DNA of 17,666 nt from an uncultured Bacteroidales bacterium. Its GTDB lineage: Bacteria; Bacteroidota; Bacteroidia; Bacteroidales; UBA932. Made by a program: the position numbers and the translations under genes. The number at the start of each line of letters is the position of its first letter. The first letter of the stretch is position 1. Of this stretch, positions 1 through 7,838 are shown one piece after another. Under the pieces are notes generated by a model. It was not told where the DNA came from. It did no database searches and saw only the letters and a list, made by a program, of their open reading frames with translations. The stretch is from the NCBI GenBank assembly GCA_934717185.1, contig CAKUYQ010000042.1:1-17666 (forward strand). The letters run 5' to 3'.

Positions 1-72
1 CTGAATAGCTCAGTTGGTTAGAGCATCTGACTGTTAATCAGAGGGTCCCAGGTTCAAGTCCTGGTTCAGGAG
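1..72 (+). tRNA. tRNA-Asn (GTT), 5' end cut by the window
   Basis: The cloverleaf can be followed by eye. The anticodon stem is TCTGA/TCAGA with loop CTGTTAA, so the anticodon is GTT at 33-35 (Asn). The T stem is CCAGG/CCTGG with loop TTCAAGT. The 3' acceptor strand TTCAGGA (65-71) with discriminator G72 needs a 5' strand TCCTGAA; the window starts at CTGAA, so two bases are missing. CCA is not encoded. Confidence 0.95.
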
Positions 73-73
73 C

Positions 74-108
74 AAAGAGGTTGACGAGAGTCAACCTCTT
101 TCGCTTTT
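74..108 (+). terminator. Rho-independent terminator of tRNA-Asn
   Basis: A perfect 12-bp stem (74-85 with 90-101), AAAGAGGTTGAC / GTCAACCTCTTT, closes a GAGA loop. A T-rich run follows (TTTCGCTTTT). It lies immediately after the tRNA 3' end. Confidence 0.85.
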
Positions 109-121
109 ATATATGTTGCTT

Positions 122-236
122 GTAACAGCAGATGCTCTAACAAGTTGAAGAGCGAAGCGAGGCAACGCTTGCGGAGCAAGCAAAAAGCCAAATAAAAAGG
201 CAACTGCTGTGTTACGCTCACTTCGCATATCCTCAT
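122..236. other. Non-coding stretch with imperfect inverted repeat
   Basis: No convincing gene lies between the tRNA terminator and the toxin-antitoxin promoter. GTAACAGCAG near 122-131 is roughly matched in inverted orientation by CTGCTGTGTTAC at 204-215. Inside is a small perfect hairpin, GCTTGC-GGA-GCAAGC (167-181). This could be a structured RNA or the body of the dispersed repeat that starts at 245; function unknown. Confidence 0.4.
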
Positions 237-244
237 TTACTAAC

Positions 245-301
245 GTAAACTCCGGTATGCTCAGTTTCGCAAGCCTTGCATTTGCACTTTTTATTTAACT
301 T
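245..301 (+). repeat. Dispersed intergenic repeat, copy 1
   Basis: The stretch starting GTAAACTCCGGTATG, followed by CAG-TTCGCA-GCCTTGCATTT and ending in ATTTAACTT, recurs in inverted orientation at 17532-17586 with a few mismatches. Both copies are intergenic. The element is not recognised. Confidence 0.6.
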
Positions 302-369
302 TTCAAGAAGTGGTAGGATGGCAAGTCATCTAAAAGCGTTTGTATGTCATAAATTTATTTCAAATATTG

Positions 370-405
370 TATATTTGTATTACATTTGCTGTATAAATAA
401 ATACA
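370..405 (+). promoter_or_regulatory. Promoter and candidate operator of the toxin-antitoxin operon
   Basis: Two Bacteroidota-type -7 boxes fit TAnnTTTG: TATATTTG (370-377) and TACATTTG (381-388). No good -33 element is seen. Just after them is the inverted repeat TGTAT-AAATAA-ATACA (390-405), ending 3 bases before the antitoxin ATG. That is a natural place for autorepression by the antitoxin; the operator role is inferred. Confidence 0.5.
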
Positions 406-407
406 TT

Positions 408-656
408 ATGAATACAGTTGCATCGGAAAAAACATTAACTTCATTCAGACTTAATACTAATTTGGTAAACAGGCTTCGGGAGTTAGCAAAAAAAAGCAAT
501 AGAAGTCTCAATAATTATGTTGAAACATTATTGCTTGATGTTGTTTATCATGAACCCAATGATGAAACGATTGAGGCGATTGATGAGGTCAAAAGCGGGA
601 AGAAACTTGAGACTTTTGACCGTAGGGAGTTGGAAAAATTAATTTCATCATTATAG
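408..656 (+). CDS. Type II antitoxin, YafQ partner (DinJ/RelB-like ribbon-helix-helix)
   Basis: An 82-residue protein, antitoxin to the adjacent YafQ-family toxin. The N-terminal stretch TSFRLNTNLVNRLRELAKK followed by SLNNYVETLLLDVV reads as a ribbon-helix-helix DNA-binding fold (one strand, two helices). The acidic C-terminal tail (about residues 46-82) is the expected toxin-wrapping part. ATG at 408 was chosen because the -7 boxes at 370 and 381 would place the transcript start downstream of the in-frame ATG at 276, and because the codons before 408 read as unlikely protein. The toxin gene starts 6 bases after this stop. It probably represses its own promoter. The exact RHH subfamily is uncertain. 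Confidence 0.8.
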   Translation: MNTVASEKTLTSFRLNTNLVNRLRELAKKSNRSLNNYVETLLLDVVYHEPNDETIEAIDEVKSGKKLETFDRRELEKLISSL

Positions 657-662
657 CAGGGC

Positions 663-935
663 ATGTATAAGATTGAGCAAAGTAGTAGATTTAAAAAGGA
701 TCTTAAGCGGTATTTGCATGACAAAGAGAAACTTACTGCCCTCAACAATGTAATTAAGCAACTTGAGGAGAATGGAGTAGTTCAGGCAGAGTATTCTCCA
801 CATCCATTAAAAGGAGAATATGCGGGGACTATGGAATGCCATATCAAAAGTGATTTCCTGTTGATTTGGGTTGATAAAGAAACTTGTACAATAAAACTTG
901 TAAGGCTTGGCAGTCACTCAGAACTCTTTAGATAG
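663..935 (+). CDS. YafQ-family mRNA interferase toxin
   Basis: A 90-residue toxin of the RelE/ParE superfamily, YafQ branch. Family members cut mRNA in the ribosomal A site and are neutralised by the co-transcribed antitoxin. The YafQ signature is present: SPHPLKG with H47, ECHIKSDFLLIW with H60 and D64, and the C-terminal GSHSELF with H85 and F89. These match the histidines, aspartate and phenylalanine known to matter in E. coli YafQ. The length is typical. It follows the antitoxin by 6 bases, so the two are one operon. All catalytic positions that can be recognised are intact, so the toxin is probably active. Confidence 0.9.
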   Translation: MYKIEQSSRFKKDLKRYLHDKEKLTALNNVIKQLEENGVVQAEYSPHPLKGEYAGTMECHIKSDFLLIWVDKETCTIKLVRLGSHSELFR

Positions 936-940
936 TTATA

Positions 941-980
941 ATACAGCAGATGCGGCTAAAGCAAGCCGCATCTGCTGTAT
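941..980. terminator. Bidirectional terminator between yafQ-type gene and metG
   Basis: A perfect 17-bp inverted repeat, ATACAGCAGATGCGGCT (941-957) and its complement (964-980), encloses a 6-base loop. It lies between two converging genes, 5 bases after the toxin stop and 18 bases from the metG stop. The flanks are A/T-rich on both sides but have only short T runs. Confidence 0.75.
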
Positions 981-998
981 GTTATAAAGTTTTAAGAA

Positions 999-3071
999 CT
1001 ACGATATTGTAGCACCGTTGTCTACCGTTTCCTGCGGAGTGACAAAACGCATCTTTCCGCTCTCATCCTTAGCCATTAGAATCATACCCTTAGACTCAAT
1101 ACCCTTAATCTTCCGTGGAGCAAGATTCGCAAGAATACAGATCTGTTTGCCTATCATCTCCTCAGGAGAATAGAACTCGGCAATACCGGAAACTATAGTC
1201 CGTGTGTCCAATCCTGTATCTATGGTGAGCTTTAGTAATTTGTCTGTCTTTGGAACCTTAACAGCCTCAAGAACGGTTGCTGTTCTAATGTCCATCTTCA
1301 TAAAGTCGTCGTATGAACACTCATCTTTCTGAGGAGCAGGAGCAGGTTTGCCTGCAGCAGCCTTGGCCGCTGCTTCGTTGGCAGCCTTTGCATCTGCAAG
1401 TTTCTTAACCTGAGCCTCAATCTCTGCATCTTCCACCTTGGCAAACAACAATTCGGCAGGATTGATCTTGTGCCCTGCAGGAAGAATATCATATTTGCCA
1501 AGAGTATCCCACTTGTTCTCTTCTGCGCTCATATTAAGCATTTTCATAAGCTTCTCGCTTGAGTACGGAATGAACGGCTCAAACGCAATAGCCATATTTG
1601 CGCAGAACTGCAAAGAGACATTAAGTATTGTGGCAACTCTATCCAAATCTGTCTTTGCAAGTTTCCAAGGCTCGGTCTCTGTAAGATATTTGTTACCAAC
1701 ACGAGCAAGGTTCATGGCATCTTTAAGAGCCTCGCGGAATTTGTAATTGCTTATATTCTCCTCCAAAGATTTTTTAATTGCCGGAATCTCATCCAAAGCC
1801 TTTTTGTCTATCTCTTGCAGACCGCCTGCTCCAATAGCAGGAACCTCTCCTTCAAAATATTTGTGAGTGAGTACAATGGCGCGGTTTACAAAGTTACCGT
1901 ATATTGCAACTAACTCGCTGTTGTTGCGTTGCTGGAAATCTTTCCATGTAAAGTCGTTGTCTTTTGTCTCCGGAGCATTGGCGCAAAGAACGTATCTCAG
2001 TACATCCTGTTTGCCGGGGAAATCAACAAGATATTCATCCAACCATACTGCCCAGTTCCTCGATGTTGAGATCTTGTCCCCCTCAAGATTAAGGAACTCA
2101 TTAGCCGGTACATTGTCGGGAAGGATAAAACCGTCTCCGTAAGCCTTTAGCATAGAGGGGAATACAATGCAGTGGAAGACAATGTTGTCTTTGCCTATAA
2201 AGTGTACCATTTTGGTATCGGGACTCTTCCACCATTTTTCCCACTCGTTAGGAAGCAGCTCTATGGTGTTGGAGATATAACCTATTGGGGCATCAAACCA
2301 TACATAAAGAACCTTCCCCTCGGCACCCTCAACAGGAACAGGAACACCCCAGTCGAGGTCGCGGCTTACGGCTCTTGGCTGCAGACCCCCATCCAACCAG
2401 CTCTTGCATTGGCCGTAAACATTTGCTTTCCACTCCTTATGCTCGTTGAGAATCCACTCTTTTAGCCAGCTTTCATACCGGTCCAAAGGAAGATACCAAT
2501 GTTTTGTCTTCTTCTTTATAATCTCGCCGCCGCTGATTGCAGAATGCGGATTAATCAGCTCCTCGGGGCTTAGAGTGCTGCCACATTTCTCGCACTGGTC
2601 TCCATACGCACCCTCTGCACCGCACTTAGGGCAGGTTCCAACAATGTATCTGTCTGCAAGGAATGTATTTGCCTCAACATCAAAGAACTGTTCAGACTCC
2701 TTCTCTATGAACTTGCCGTCGTCGTACAACTTTTTGAAGAACGCAGCAGCAGTCTTGTGATGGATCTTTGAACTTGTACGTGAATATATGTCAAAACTTA
2801 TTCCCAACCCTGCAAATGAATCCTTTATTATCTTGTGATACTTATCTACAACATCCTGTGGAGTAACACCCATCTTCCTGGCCTTTATGGTAATAGGAAC
2901 TCCATGTTCGTCAGATCCGCAGATAAACTTAACATCCTCACCTTTTAATCTAAGGAAACGGGCGTAGATGTCTGCCGGAACATATACGCCGGCAAGATGG
3001 CCAATGTGAACTCCACCGTTTGCGTATGGAAGCGCGGCCGTAATAAGATGTCTTTTAAACTCTTTACTCAT
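999..3071 (-). CDS. metG: Methionine--tRNA ligase
   Basis: A 690-residue cytoplasmic enzyme charging tRNA-Met and initiator tRNA with methionine using ATP. The class I signature HIGH is at residues 22-25 (GGVHIGH), and the KMSKS loop appears as GDKISTS. The zinc knuckle of the connective domain is CPKCGAEG...CEKCG. The C-terminal part beginning DFMKMDIRTATVLEAVKV is the EMAPII/Arc1p-type tRNA-binding domain, joined to the anticodon-binding domain by an Ala/Lys/Pro-rich linker (KAANEAAAKAAAGKPAPAP). The length fits the long MetRS form. The start ATG at 3071 opens directly into the Rossmann fold and is preceded by a purine-rich GAGAGATACG. It is monocistronic in appearance, converging on the toxin-antitoxin operon. 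Confidence 0.97.
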   Translation of the reverse strand: MSKEFKRHLITAALPYANGGVHIGHLAGVYVPADIYARFLRLKGEDVKFICGSDEHGVPITIKARKMGVTPQDVVDKYHKIIKDSFAGLGISFDIYSRTSSKIHHKTAAAFFKKLYDDGKFIEKESEQFFDVEANTFLADRYIVGTCPKCGAEGAYGDQCEKCGSTLSPEELINPHSAISGGEIIKKKTKHWYLPLDRYESWLKEWILNEHKEWKANVYGQCKSWLDGGLQPRAVSRDLDWGVPVPVEGAEGKVLYVWFDAPIGYISNTIELLPNEWEKWWKSPDTKMVHFIGKDNIVFHCIVFPSMLKAYGDGFILPDNVPANEFLNLEGDKISTSRNWAVWLDEYLVDFPGKQDVLRYVLCANAPETKDNDFTWKDFQQRNNSELVAIYGNFVNRAIVLTHKYFEGEVPAIGAGGLQEIDKKALDEIPAIKKSLEENISNYKFREALKDAMNLARVGNKYLTETEPWKLAKTDLDRVATILNVSLQFCANMAIAFEPFIPYSSEKLMKMLNMSAEENKWDTLGKYDILPAGHKINPAELLFAKVEDAEIEAQVKKLADAKAANEAAAKAAAGKPAPAPQKDECSYDDFMKMDIRTATVLEAVKVPKTDKLLKLTIDTGLDTRTIVSGIAEFYSPEEMIGKQICILANLAPRKIKGIESKGMILMAKDESGKMRFVTPQETVDNGATIS

Positions 3072-3188
3072 CGTATCTCTCGTATATATTGTCTTTTATT
3101 ATAGATGAAATTGTGTAAAAGTAAATGCAAAACTTGCGTAGCCTCAATAAGTACAGCGCAATAGTCGCCTTTCTAGACAATTCTCCTG

Positions 3189-3196
3189 CAAAGTTA
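3189..3196 (-). promoter_or_regulatory. Candidate -7 promoter box of metG
   Basis: On the - strand the sequence is TAACTTTG, matching TAnnTTTG. It would give a leader of roughly 110 bases before the metG ATG. No clear -33 TTTG is seen at the right distance. The rest of 3072-3297 shows no gene. Confidence 0.45.
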
Positions 3197-3297
3197 TCCT
3201 AAAATTATTAATATTCTCTAAATAATTGTATATTCGCGGTTGATAACCCAAAAAGGCGCGATAACTTCAAGCCGTGGTATCATACCAAAAGCCGAGT

Positions 3298-3817
3298 CTA
3301 TTGCTCGGATTTTAGGTTTTCAATGACAGCCGTGATGTTTTTTCTGCACGTTAATTCGTAACCAATCTTTACTGCCTTATTGCGATATACTAAACAAGTA
3401 TGAATATCTTTTCCATTGAAATCCGGACGCCATGATATGTACTTTGCAATCTGTGTTGGATGAAGTAATTGATGCGACATGTGTTTATCAAGGTCCAATA
3501 TTATTATATGACAACCTTGTTCTCTACATCTTTTAAAAGAATCTGTTATTCCTTTTTCGCTATGTATTCCCTTACGGTCTCCCAAATTGCCGTCAATAAG
3601 ATATTAGGGATTTTTATGTTTAAATTCAAGAATATGCTCTCTAATGATAATTGACATATTGGAAAAAGATTTCAGCAGAGTTCTTGCGCATCTAATATTG
3701 TCTTCTAATTCAATTCTATCTGCAGTGGAGCATATAAGAAGTCTCGCCCCAAACACAGCATCCTCATAGTACCCCTTCTTTATAATCTATAATAAATTCT
3801 GCAGAACTAAATGGTAA
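3298..3817 (-). pseudogene. Remnant of a nuclease/toxin-like C-terminal domain
   Basis: The open part (3298-3585) encodes about 95 residues. Reading the same frame further upstream across a TAA stop near 3606-3608 gives continuous protein-like sequence, ending ...IIREHILEFKHKNP before the stop and continuing YLIDGNLGDRKG after it. A further shift near 3765-3770 links it to SAEFIIDYKEG in another frame, which runs into the 3' end of dnaG. One stop plus one frameshift and no start codon indicate decay. The layout NP-YLIDG-GDRKG, then KGITDSFKRCREQGCHIIILDLDK resembles C-terminal nuclease domains of CdiA-type or phage-head-fused (MuF) toxins. This family link is from memory and uncertain. No immunity gene is visible beside it. 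Confidence 0.6.
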
Positions 3818-5921
3818 TTCGGTTCAGCTCCTTGGAGAAAGTCCTCCTCACCTCATTGAGCATATTCAACTTGGAGATAATTTCCATCAATCTATCATTA
3901 TCCTTACAATCTTTAAGTTCATCGGAAAGGATGGTGACCATCTGATTGATAACCTTGGCCTTATAGATAAGCATAGCCTTTGGCACCACCTTGCCAAGCA
4001 CATTTTTCTCCGGAACCATAGTCTTGGTAAACTGCTTGATTGTAATAGCATACGGCTGGGTTATAATATCAATCACAGCACTGCAAATAGCAGGATTGGA
4101 GTGAGTTGTAAAGAACCTCTGAACCTTCTCATCCGTATCATACTCGGCAGTGTCGAGAGCAAAATACTCGTCAAAAATCTGTTTGTACAACCTGTTCCTC
4201 ACCTCAAGCTCATCTGCAGCAAGCTCATCCTTAATATATTGAGCAACAGTAGGAGCACTATCAACCTCCTCTTGGCTCAACCCGTTAGAATTAATATACA
4301 ACCTGCATCTGCCAAAATTCAGCAGGTAGTAAATCAGTTCATTCTCTGAGTTCTCAACAGATGCCTCCGTTTCATCCTTCTCTTCCCGATAAATTTCATT
4401 TTGAGCAGCGTTGTCGTGCTGCCCGTTGTTGTCATAACTTGAGCCGTAATCATCATAGCTGCCATAGTTGCCATAGTTGCCATCATGGCTACCGTAACCG
4501 TAATTGCCGGCATTCGAAGCGTTTACCGCAGCCGGATTGGGAGTGCCTGATGCCCCCTCCTTCCCGGCTTCAATATTCCTCTCCTGCTGTTTTCTAAGCA
4601 TATAGGCATTCTCCATTTTCTTCTTGCGGATCTTGGCAATCTGCTGTTGGAGAACCTCCTCCTTTATGTTCATGCGCTGTGCGGTCTGCTCGGCATAAAC
4701 ATTACGGGTAACAGGATCCGGAATGCATGCAATGCTGTTTATTATATCATTTATTATCTGAGCTCTCTTTATGGGATCATTACCGGCATCGGAATGAAGT
4801 ACACGGTATTTGAAGCTAATGAAATCCTCCTCTGCCGTTTCTAAAAACTCCCTAACCTCTGCCGGGGTATGGCTGCGTGCGTAGGAATCGGGGTCTTCGT
4901 TGTCGGGAAAAAGAGCCACCTTAATCTGCAGCCCCTCGTTAAGGAGCATGTCTATACCCCTTAAAGATGCCTTAATGCCCGCAAAATCACCATCATACAA
5001 TACGGTTACATTATTAGTGAACCTCTTTATCAGCTGAATCTGCCCCGTTGTAAGAGATGTTCCGCTGCTGGCAACAACATTCTCTATGCCGGCCTGAGAA
5101 AATGAAATAACATCTGTGTACCCTTCAACAAGATAACATTTCTGCTCCTTGGCAATGGCGTTTTTTGCCTCATACATGCCGTAAAGCACTCTGTTCTTTA
5201 CATATACCGGGCTTTCCGGAGAGTTTATATATTTGGCAATGTTCTTGTCTCCGCGCAACTTACGTCCGCCAAAGGCAATAACCTTTCCGCTTAAGCCCTT
5301 TATGGGGAAGATAACCCGCTCGTAATACCTGTCTAACAGCTCTCCGTTATCTCTCTCAATTGTAAGCCCCACACCAACAAGATGTTCCGTTTTGTATCCG
5401 GCCCTCTGTGCAGCATGGGTGAGGGAGCGTTTCTCGTTGGGAGCATAACCAAGCCCAAACCTTTTTATTGTATCGTCTGTAAACCCTCGCTCCTTAAAAT
5501 AGCTGAGTCCCACAGCTTTTCCCTCGTCTGTCTCCCATAACTGCTTGGTAAAGAACTTTTGGGCAAAATCGTTTACAATAAGCAGACTCTCGTTGTAAAG
5601 TCTCTTTTGGGCATCTTCGGCAGACTCCTCCCTCTCAACAATATCTATGTTGTACTTATGGGCAAGGTATCGCAAAGCCTCAACGTAGCTCAGATGCTCA
5701 TGCTCCATGACAAACGATACCGCATTGCCGGCCTTTCCGCAACCAAAACATTTGTAAATACCCTTAACGGGAGATACAGAGAAGCTTGGAGTCTTCTCGT
5801 TGTGGAACGGACAGCACGCAATATAGTTGGCGCCGCGGCGTTTGAGTGCAACAAAATCACCTATAACCTCCTCAATGCGTGCGGCGTCCAATATTCTGTC
5901 TACTGTATCTTTGTCTATCAT
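3807..5921 (-). CDS. dnaG: DNA primase DnaG
   Basis: A 704-residue replication primase making RNA primers for DnaB-driven forks. The N-terminal CHC2 zinc finger has C37, H40, C58 and C61 (CCPFH...YKCFGCG). The TOPRIM catalytic core shows the acidic motif LVEGYTD (E266, D270), SSGTSLT, and YDGDFAG (D310, D312). A long low-complexity linker (about residues 452-520), rich in Gly, Asn, Tyr and Asp (SHDGNYGNYGSYDDYGSS), separates the core from a C-terminal helicase-binding-type region. The family is usually nearer 600-660 residues, and the linker accounts for the extra length. ATG at 5921 gives the standard MIDKDTVDRI start. recA lies 347 bases upstream on the same strand. Its stop overlaps the end of the neighbouring pseudogene. 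Confidence 0.97.
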   Translation of the reverse strand: MIDKDTVDRILDAARIEEVIGDFVALKRRGANYIACCPFHNEKTPSFSVSPVKGIYKCFGCGKAGNAVSFVMEHEHLSYVEALRYLAHKYNIDIVEREESAEDAQKRLYNESLLIVNDFAQKFFTKQLWETDEGKAVGLSYFKERGFTDDTIKRFGLGYAPNEKRSLTHAAQRAGYKTEHLVGVGLTIERDNGELLDRYYERVIFPIKGLSGKVIAFGGRKLRGDKNIAKYINSPESPVYVKNRVLYGMYEAKNAIAKEQKCYLVEGYTDVISFSQAGIENVVASSGTSLTTGQIQLIKRFTNNVTVLYDGDFAGIKASLRGIDMLLNEGLQIKVALFPDNEDPDSYARSHTPAEVREFLETAEEDFISFKYRVLHSDAGNDPIKRAQIINDIINSIACIPDPVTRNVYAEQTAQRMNIKEEVLQQQIAKIRKKKMENAYMLRKQQERNIEAGKEGASGTPNPAAVNASNAGNYGYGSHDGNYGNYGSYDDYGSSYDNNGQHDNAAQNEIYREEKDETEASVENSENELIYYLLNFGRCRLYINSNGLSQEEVDSAPTVAQYIKDELAADELEVRNRLYKQIFDEYFALDTAEYDTDEKVQRFFTTHSNPAICSAVIDIITQPYAITIKQFTKTMVPEKNVLGKVVPKAMLIYKAKVINQMVTILSDELKDCKDNDRLMEIISKLNMLNEVRRTFSKELNRITI

Positions 5922-5943
5922 TAAAGAACAATTAAAGAGCTAA

Positions 5944-6266
5944 GCGTTGGCTTTGGCTTTAATTTAGTTGAATGTGTATAGTTTATAGTGTATAGAGAAA
6001 AGCTTTGGCGTTAGCTTTGGCTTTAGCCTTAATTTAGTTGAAAGTGTATAGTTTATAGTGTATAGGCAACATTATAAAAGTTAAGAGTTGAAAGTTTATA
6101 GTGTATAGACAGTTTTAAAGTTAATAGAGGTAAAGTTAAAAACTAATATCTTTAAATCTATCAGCTAATTAACTGACTTTAAACTATAAACTATGAACTA
6201 TAAACTAATATTGCGTTGGCTATCAAAATTAAATTAGCTAAAGCTAATGCCAATGCTAAGGCTATA
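5944..6266. repeat. Composite AT-rich repeat block between dnaG and recA
   Basis: No gene is seen here. The block opens with hexamers TTGGCT/TTAGCT, then two 35-base copies beginning AATTTAGTTGAA (5961-5995 and 6031-6065, 70 bases apart, about one mismatch) and a shorter third copy at 6087-6108. A unit at 6111-6177 recurs at 8561-8627 with about two mismatches. Its 3' flank carries the complement of GTTTATAGT (ACTATAAAC and variants), so left and right halves can pair around the near-palindrome CAGCTAATTAACTG. The right end, from GCGTTGGC at 6213, resembles 12655-12687. It is MITE-like in form but has no transposase. Confidence 0.7.
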
Positions 6267-6268
6267 AG

Positions 6269-7309
6269 CTAATCCTTAAGCTCTTTTATACTCTCTCTAA
6301 TTTTAGCCTCAATCTCATCTGCAAGTTCAGGATTGTCCTGCAACATCTTCTTTACGGCATCTCGTCCCTGTCCAATCTTTGAATCGCCGTAGCTGAACCA
6401 GCTGCCGCTCTTCTTTATAATGTCGAACTCAACGCCAAGATCTATAATCTCGCCAATCTTGGATATACCCTCGCCAAAGATAATGTCAAACTCTGCCTTC
6501 TTGAAAGGAGGAGCCATCTTGTTTTTTACAATCTTGGCTCTTGTTCTGTTTCCACTGGCCTCATCACCATCCTTAAGCTGGGTAGTACGCCTTACATCTA
6601 TCCTTATTGTGGCATAGAACTTTAGGGCGTTACCTCCTGTGGTTGTCTCCGGGTTTCCGAACATAACACCAATCTTGTCTCTCAACTGGTTTATGAATAT
6701 GCAACAGGTATTTGTCTTGCTTATGTTTGCTGTAAGTTTTCTAAGAGCCTGGCTCATGAGCCTTGCCTGAAGTCCCATCTTGGCATCACCCATCTCTCCC
6801 TCAATCTCCGCCTTAGGTGTAAGAGCTGCAACAGAGTCTATTACAATAATGTCAATGGCCCCCGAGCGTATAAGGCTGTCCGCAATCTCAAGCGCCTGCT
6901 CACCGTTATCCGGCTGAGATATAAGCAGCGTATCTACATTAACCCCAAGGTTCTTTGCATATGTTCTGTCAAAAGCATGTTCCGCATCTATGATTGCAGC
7001 AATACCGCCCTGCTTCTGAGCCTCTGCAATGGCATGAATGGCCAATGTTGTCTTACCGCTCGACTCCGGCCCATAGATCTCAATAACCCTTCCCCTTGGA
7101 TAACCGCCAATTCCCAAAGCATGGTCCAAAGCAATGGAACCAGATGGAATAATTGATACATCCCACTTAGGCTGGTCTCCCAACTTCATTATAGTACCTT
7201 TGCCGTAATCCTTCTCCAATTTATCTAATGTAGCCTGTAACGCCTTTAGTTTCTCTGCGTTAACCTCTGTAGCCTTCTTTTCTGCCATCTCTGCACTTTC
7301 CTTAGCCAT
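6269..7309 (-). CDS. recA: Recombinase RecA
   Basis: A 346-residue strand-exchange ATPase for homologous recombination and SOS co-protease activity. The Walker A is GPESSGKTT (about residues 80-88), followed by the Walker B strand IIVIDSVAAL. Loop L2 and the conserved block NQLRDKIGVMFGNPETTTGGNALKFYA-type region are intact (6 short motifs readable in order). The C-terminus ends in an acidic/basic tail (ESIKELKD). ATG at 7309 is preferred over an in-frame TTG two codons earlier, since the coding sequence reads MAKES from there. A TACCTTTG promoter box lies about 30 bases upstream. It sits in tandem with dnaG but is separated by a 347-base repeat block, so it is probably its own unit. Confidence 0.97.
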   Translation of the reverse strand: MAKESAEMAEKKATEVNAEKLKALQATLDKLEKDYGKGTIMKLGDQPKWDVSIIPSGSIALDHALGIGGYPRGRVIEIYGPESSGKTTLAIHAIAEAQKQGGIAAIIDAEHAFDRTYAKNLGVNVDTLLISQPDNGEQALEIADSLIRSGAIDIIVIDSVAALTPKAEIEGEMGDAKMGLQARLMSQALRKLTANISKTNTCCIFINQLRDKIGVMFGNPETTTGGNALKFYATIRIDVRRTTQLKDGDEASGNRTRAKIVKNKMAPPFKKAEFDIIFGEGISKIGEIIDLGVEFDIIKKSGSWFSYGDSKIGQGRDAVKKMLQDNPELADEIEAKIRESIKELKD

Positions 7310-7339
7310 AATCAAAATCCGTTATTAAAAGTTATTCCA

Positions 7340-7347
7340 CAAAGGTA
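7340..7347 (-). promoter_or_regulatory. Candidate -7 promoter box of recA
   Basis: TACCTTTG on the - strand fits TAnnTTTG exactly and would start a short leader of about 25 bases before the recA ATG at 7309. The -33 element is weak. No SOS box of a known type was recognised. Confidence 0.5.
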
Positions 7348-7404
7348 GTAAGAATTAGCCATAAACCGCGGTTGCTGTTATAAAAAATTTAGCGGCCTTT
7401 AAAG

Positions 7405-7437
7405 ATGGCGTTGGCTTTGGCGTTAGCTTTGGCGTTA
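7405..7437. repeat. Hexamer array (TTRGCN)n next to the HxlR stop codon
   Basis: The run GCGTTGGCTTTGGCGTTAGC continues as TTTGGCGTTA, i.e. TTGGCT, TTGGCG, TTAGCT, TTGGCG. Its last bases form the stop codon of the HxlR gene (TAA on the - strand), so the array abuts or has replaced the natural gene end. It is the same hexamer family as at 8465-8535. Confidence 0.7.
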
Positions 7438-7764
7438 TTTTGCACCAAGGCATTGCTCTTTGTTCTCCAATGCCCATTTTATTATACCATTAATTACAGG
7501 CATGAATGACTGCCCTAATGCAGTTAACTTGTACTCAACCTTTGGCGGAACCTCAGGGTATACCTTTCTGCTTATAAGATTAAAAGATTCTAAAGCCCTC
7601 AACTCTTGAGTAAGCATCTTTTGTGAAATATCTGGAACAGCCCTTTGAATTTCACTAAATCTAAGCGTATTATTTCCAATAGTAACCAATACGAGCACAG
7701 CCCACTTAGTCCCTATTACAGAGATTATGTCCCTTATAGGACAGAAACCATCAAATTTTTTCAT
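7435..7764 (-). CDS. HxlR-family transcriptional regulator
   Basis: A 109-residue winged-helix regulator. The family hallmark CPIRDIISVIGTKWAVLVL is at the N-terminus with a conserved Cys at position 8, the residue used for thiol/redox or electrophile sensing in several HxlR proteins. It is followed by the recognition region RFSEIQRAVPDISQKMLTQELRALE and the wing (RKVYPEVPPKVEYKLTALG). The length is typical. It is divergent from the cupin gene at 7991, with a dyad and promoter between them, which suggests it controls that gene and itself. The effector cannot be inferred. The short C-terminal end (KEQCLGAK) runs directly into a hexamer array. Confidence 0.93.
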   Translation of the reverse strand: MKKFDGFCPIRDIISVIGTKWAVLVLVTIGNNTLRFSEIQRAVPDISQKMLTQELRALESFNLISRKVYPEVPPKVEYKLTALGQSFMPVINGIIKWALENKEQCLGAK

Positions 7765-7799
7765 TTTTTTTAGCTTGTAACATTCTTATTCTCAACAAA

Positions 7800-7817
7800 A
7801 GTTACCTTTGAGTAACT
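7800..7817. promoter_or_regulatory. Candidate HxlR operator
   Basis: AGTTAC-CTTTGA-GTAACT is a perfect inverted repeat with 6-bp arms and a 6-base spacer. It lies 36 bases upstream of the HxlR ATG and upstream of the cupin promoter. Further AAAAGTAA-like half sites lie at about 7880-7910. The position between divergent genes fits an HxlR-bound site; binding is inferred. Confidence 0.5.
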
Positions 7818-7838
7818 AATTAACAATCAAGTGCCTTA

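Noticed and set aside
276..407. 44-codon N-terminal extension of the antitoxin
   Set aside because: The promoter boxes at 370 and 381 lie inside it and the residues are unlike any antitoxin; ATG 408 gives a normal RHH protein.
1438..2760. Several open frames on the + strand opposite metG
   Set aside because: They are antisense shadows of a well-supported gene, with no promoter or recognisable protein.
6224..6231. TAATTTTG on the - strand as a dnaG promoter
   Set aside because: It fits TAnnTTTG but lies 300 bases from dnaG within a dispersed repeat, and such boxes arise easily in AT-rich DNA.
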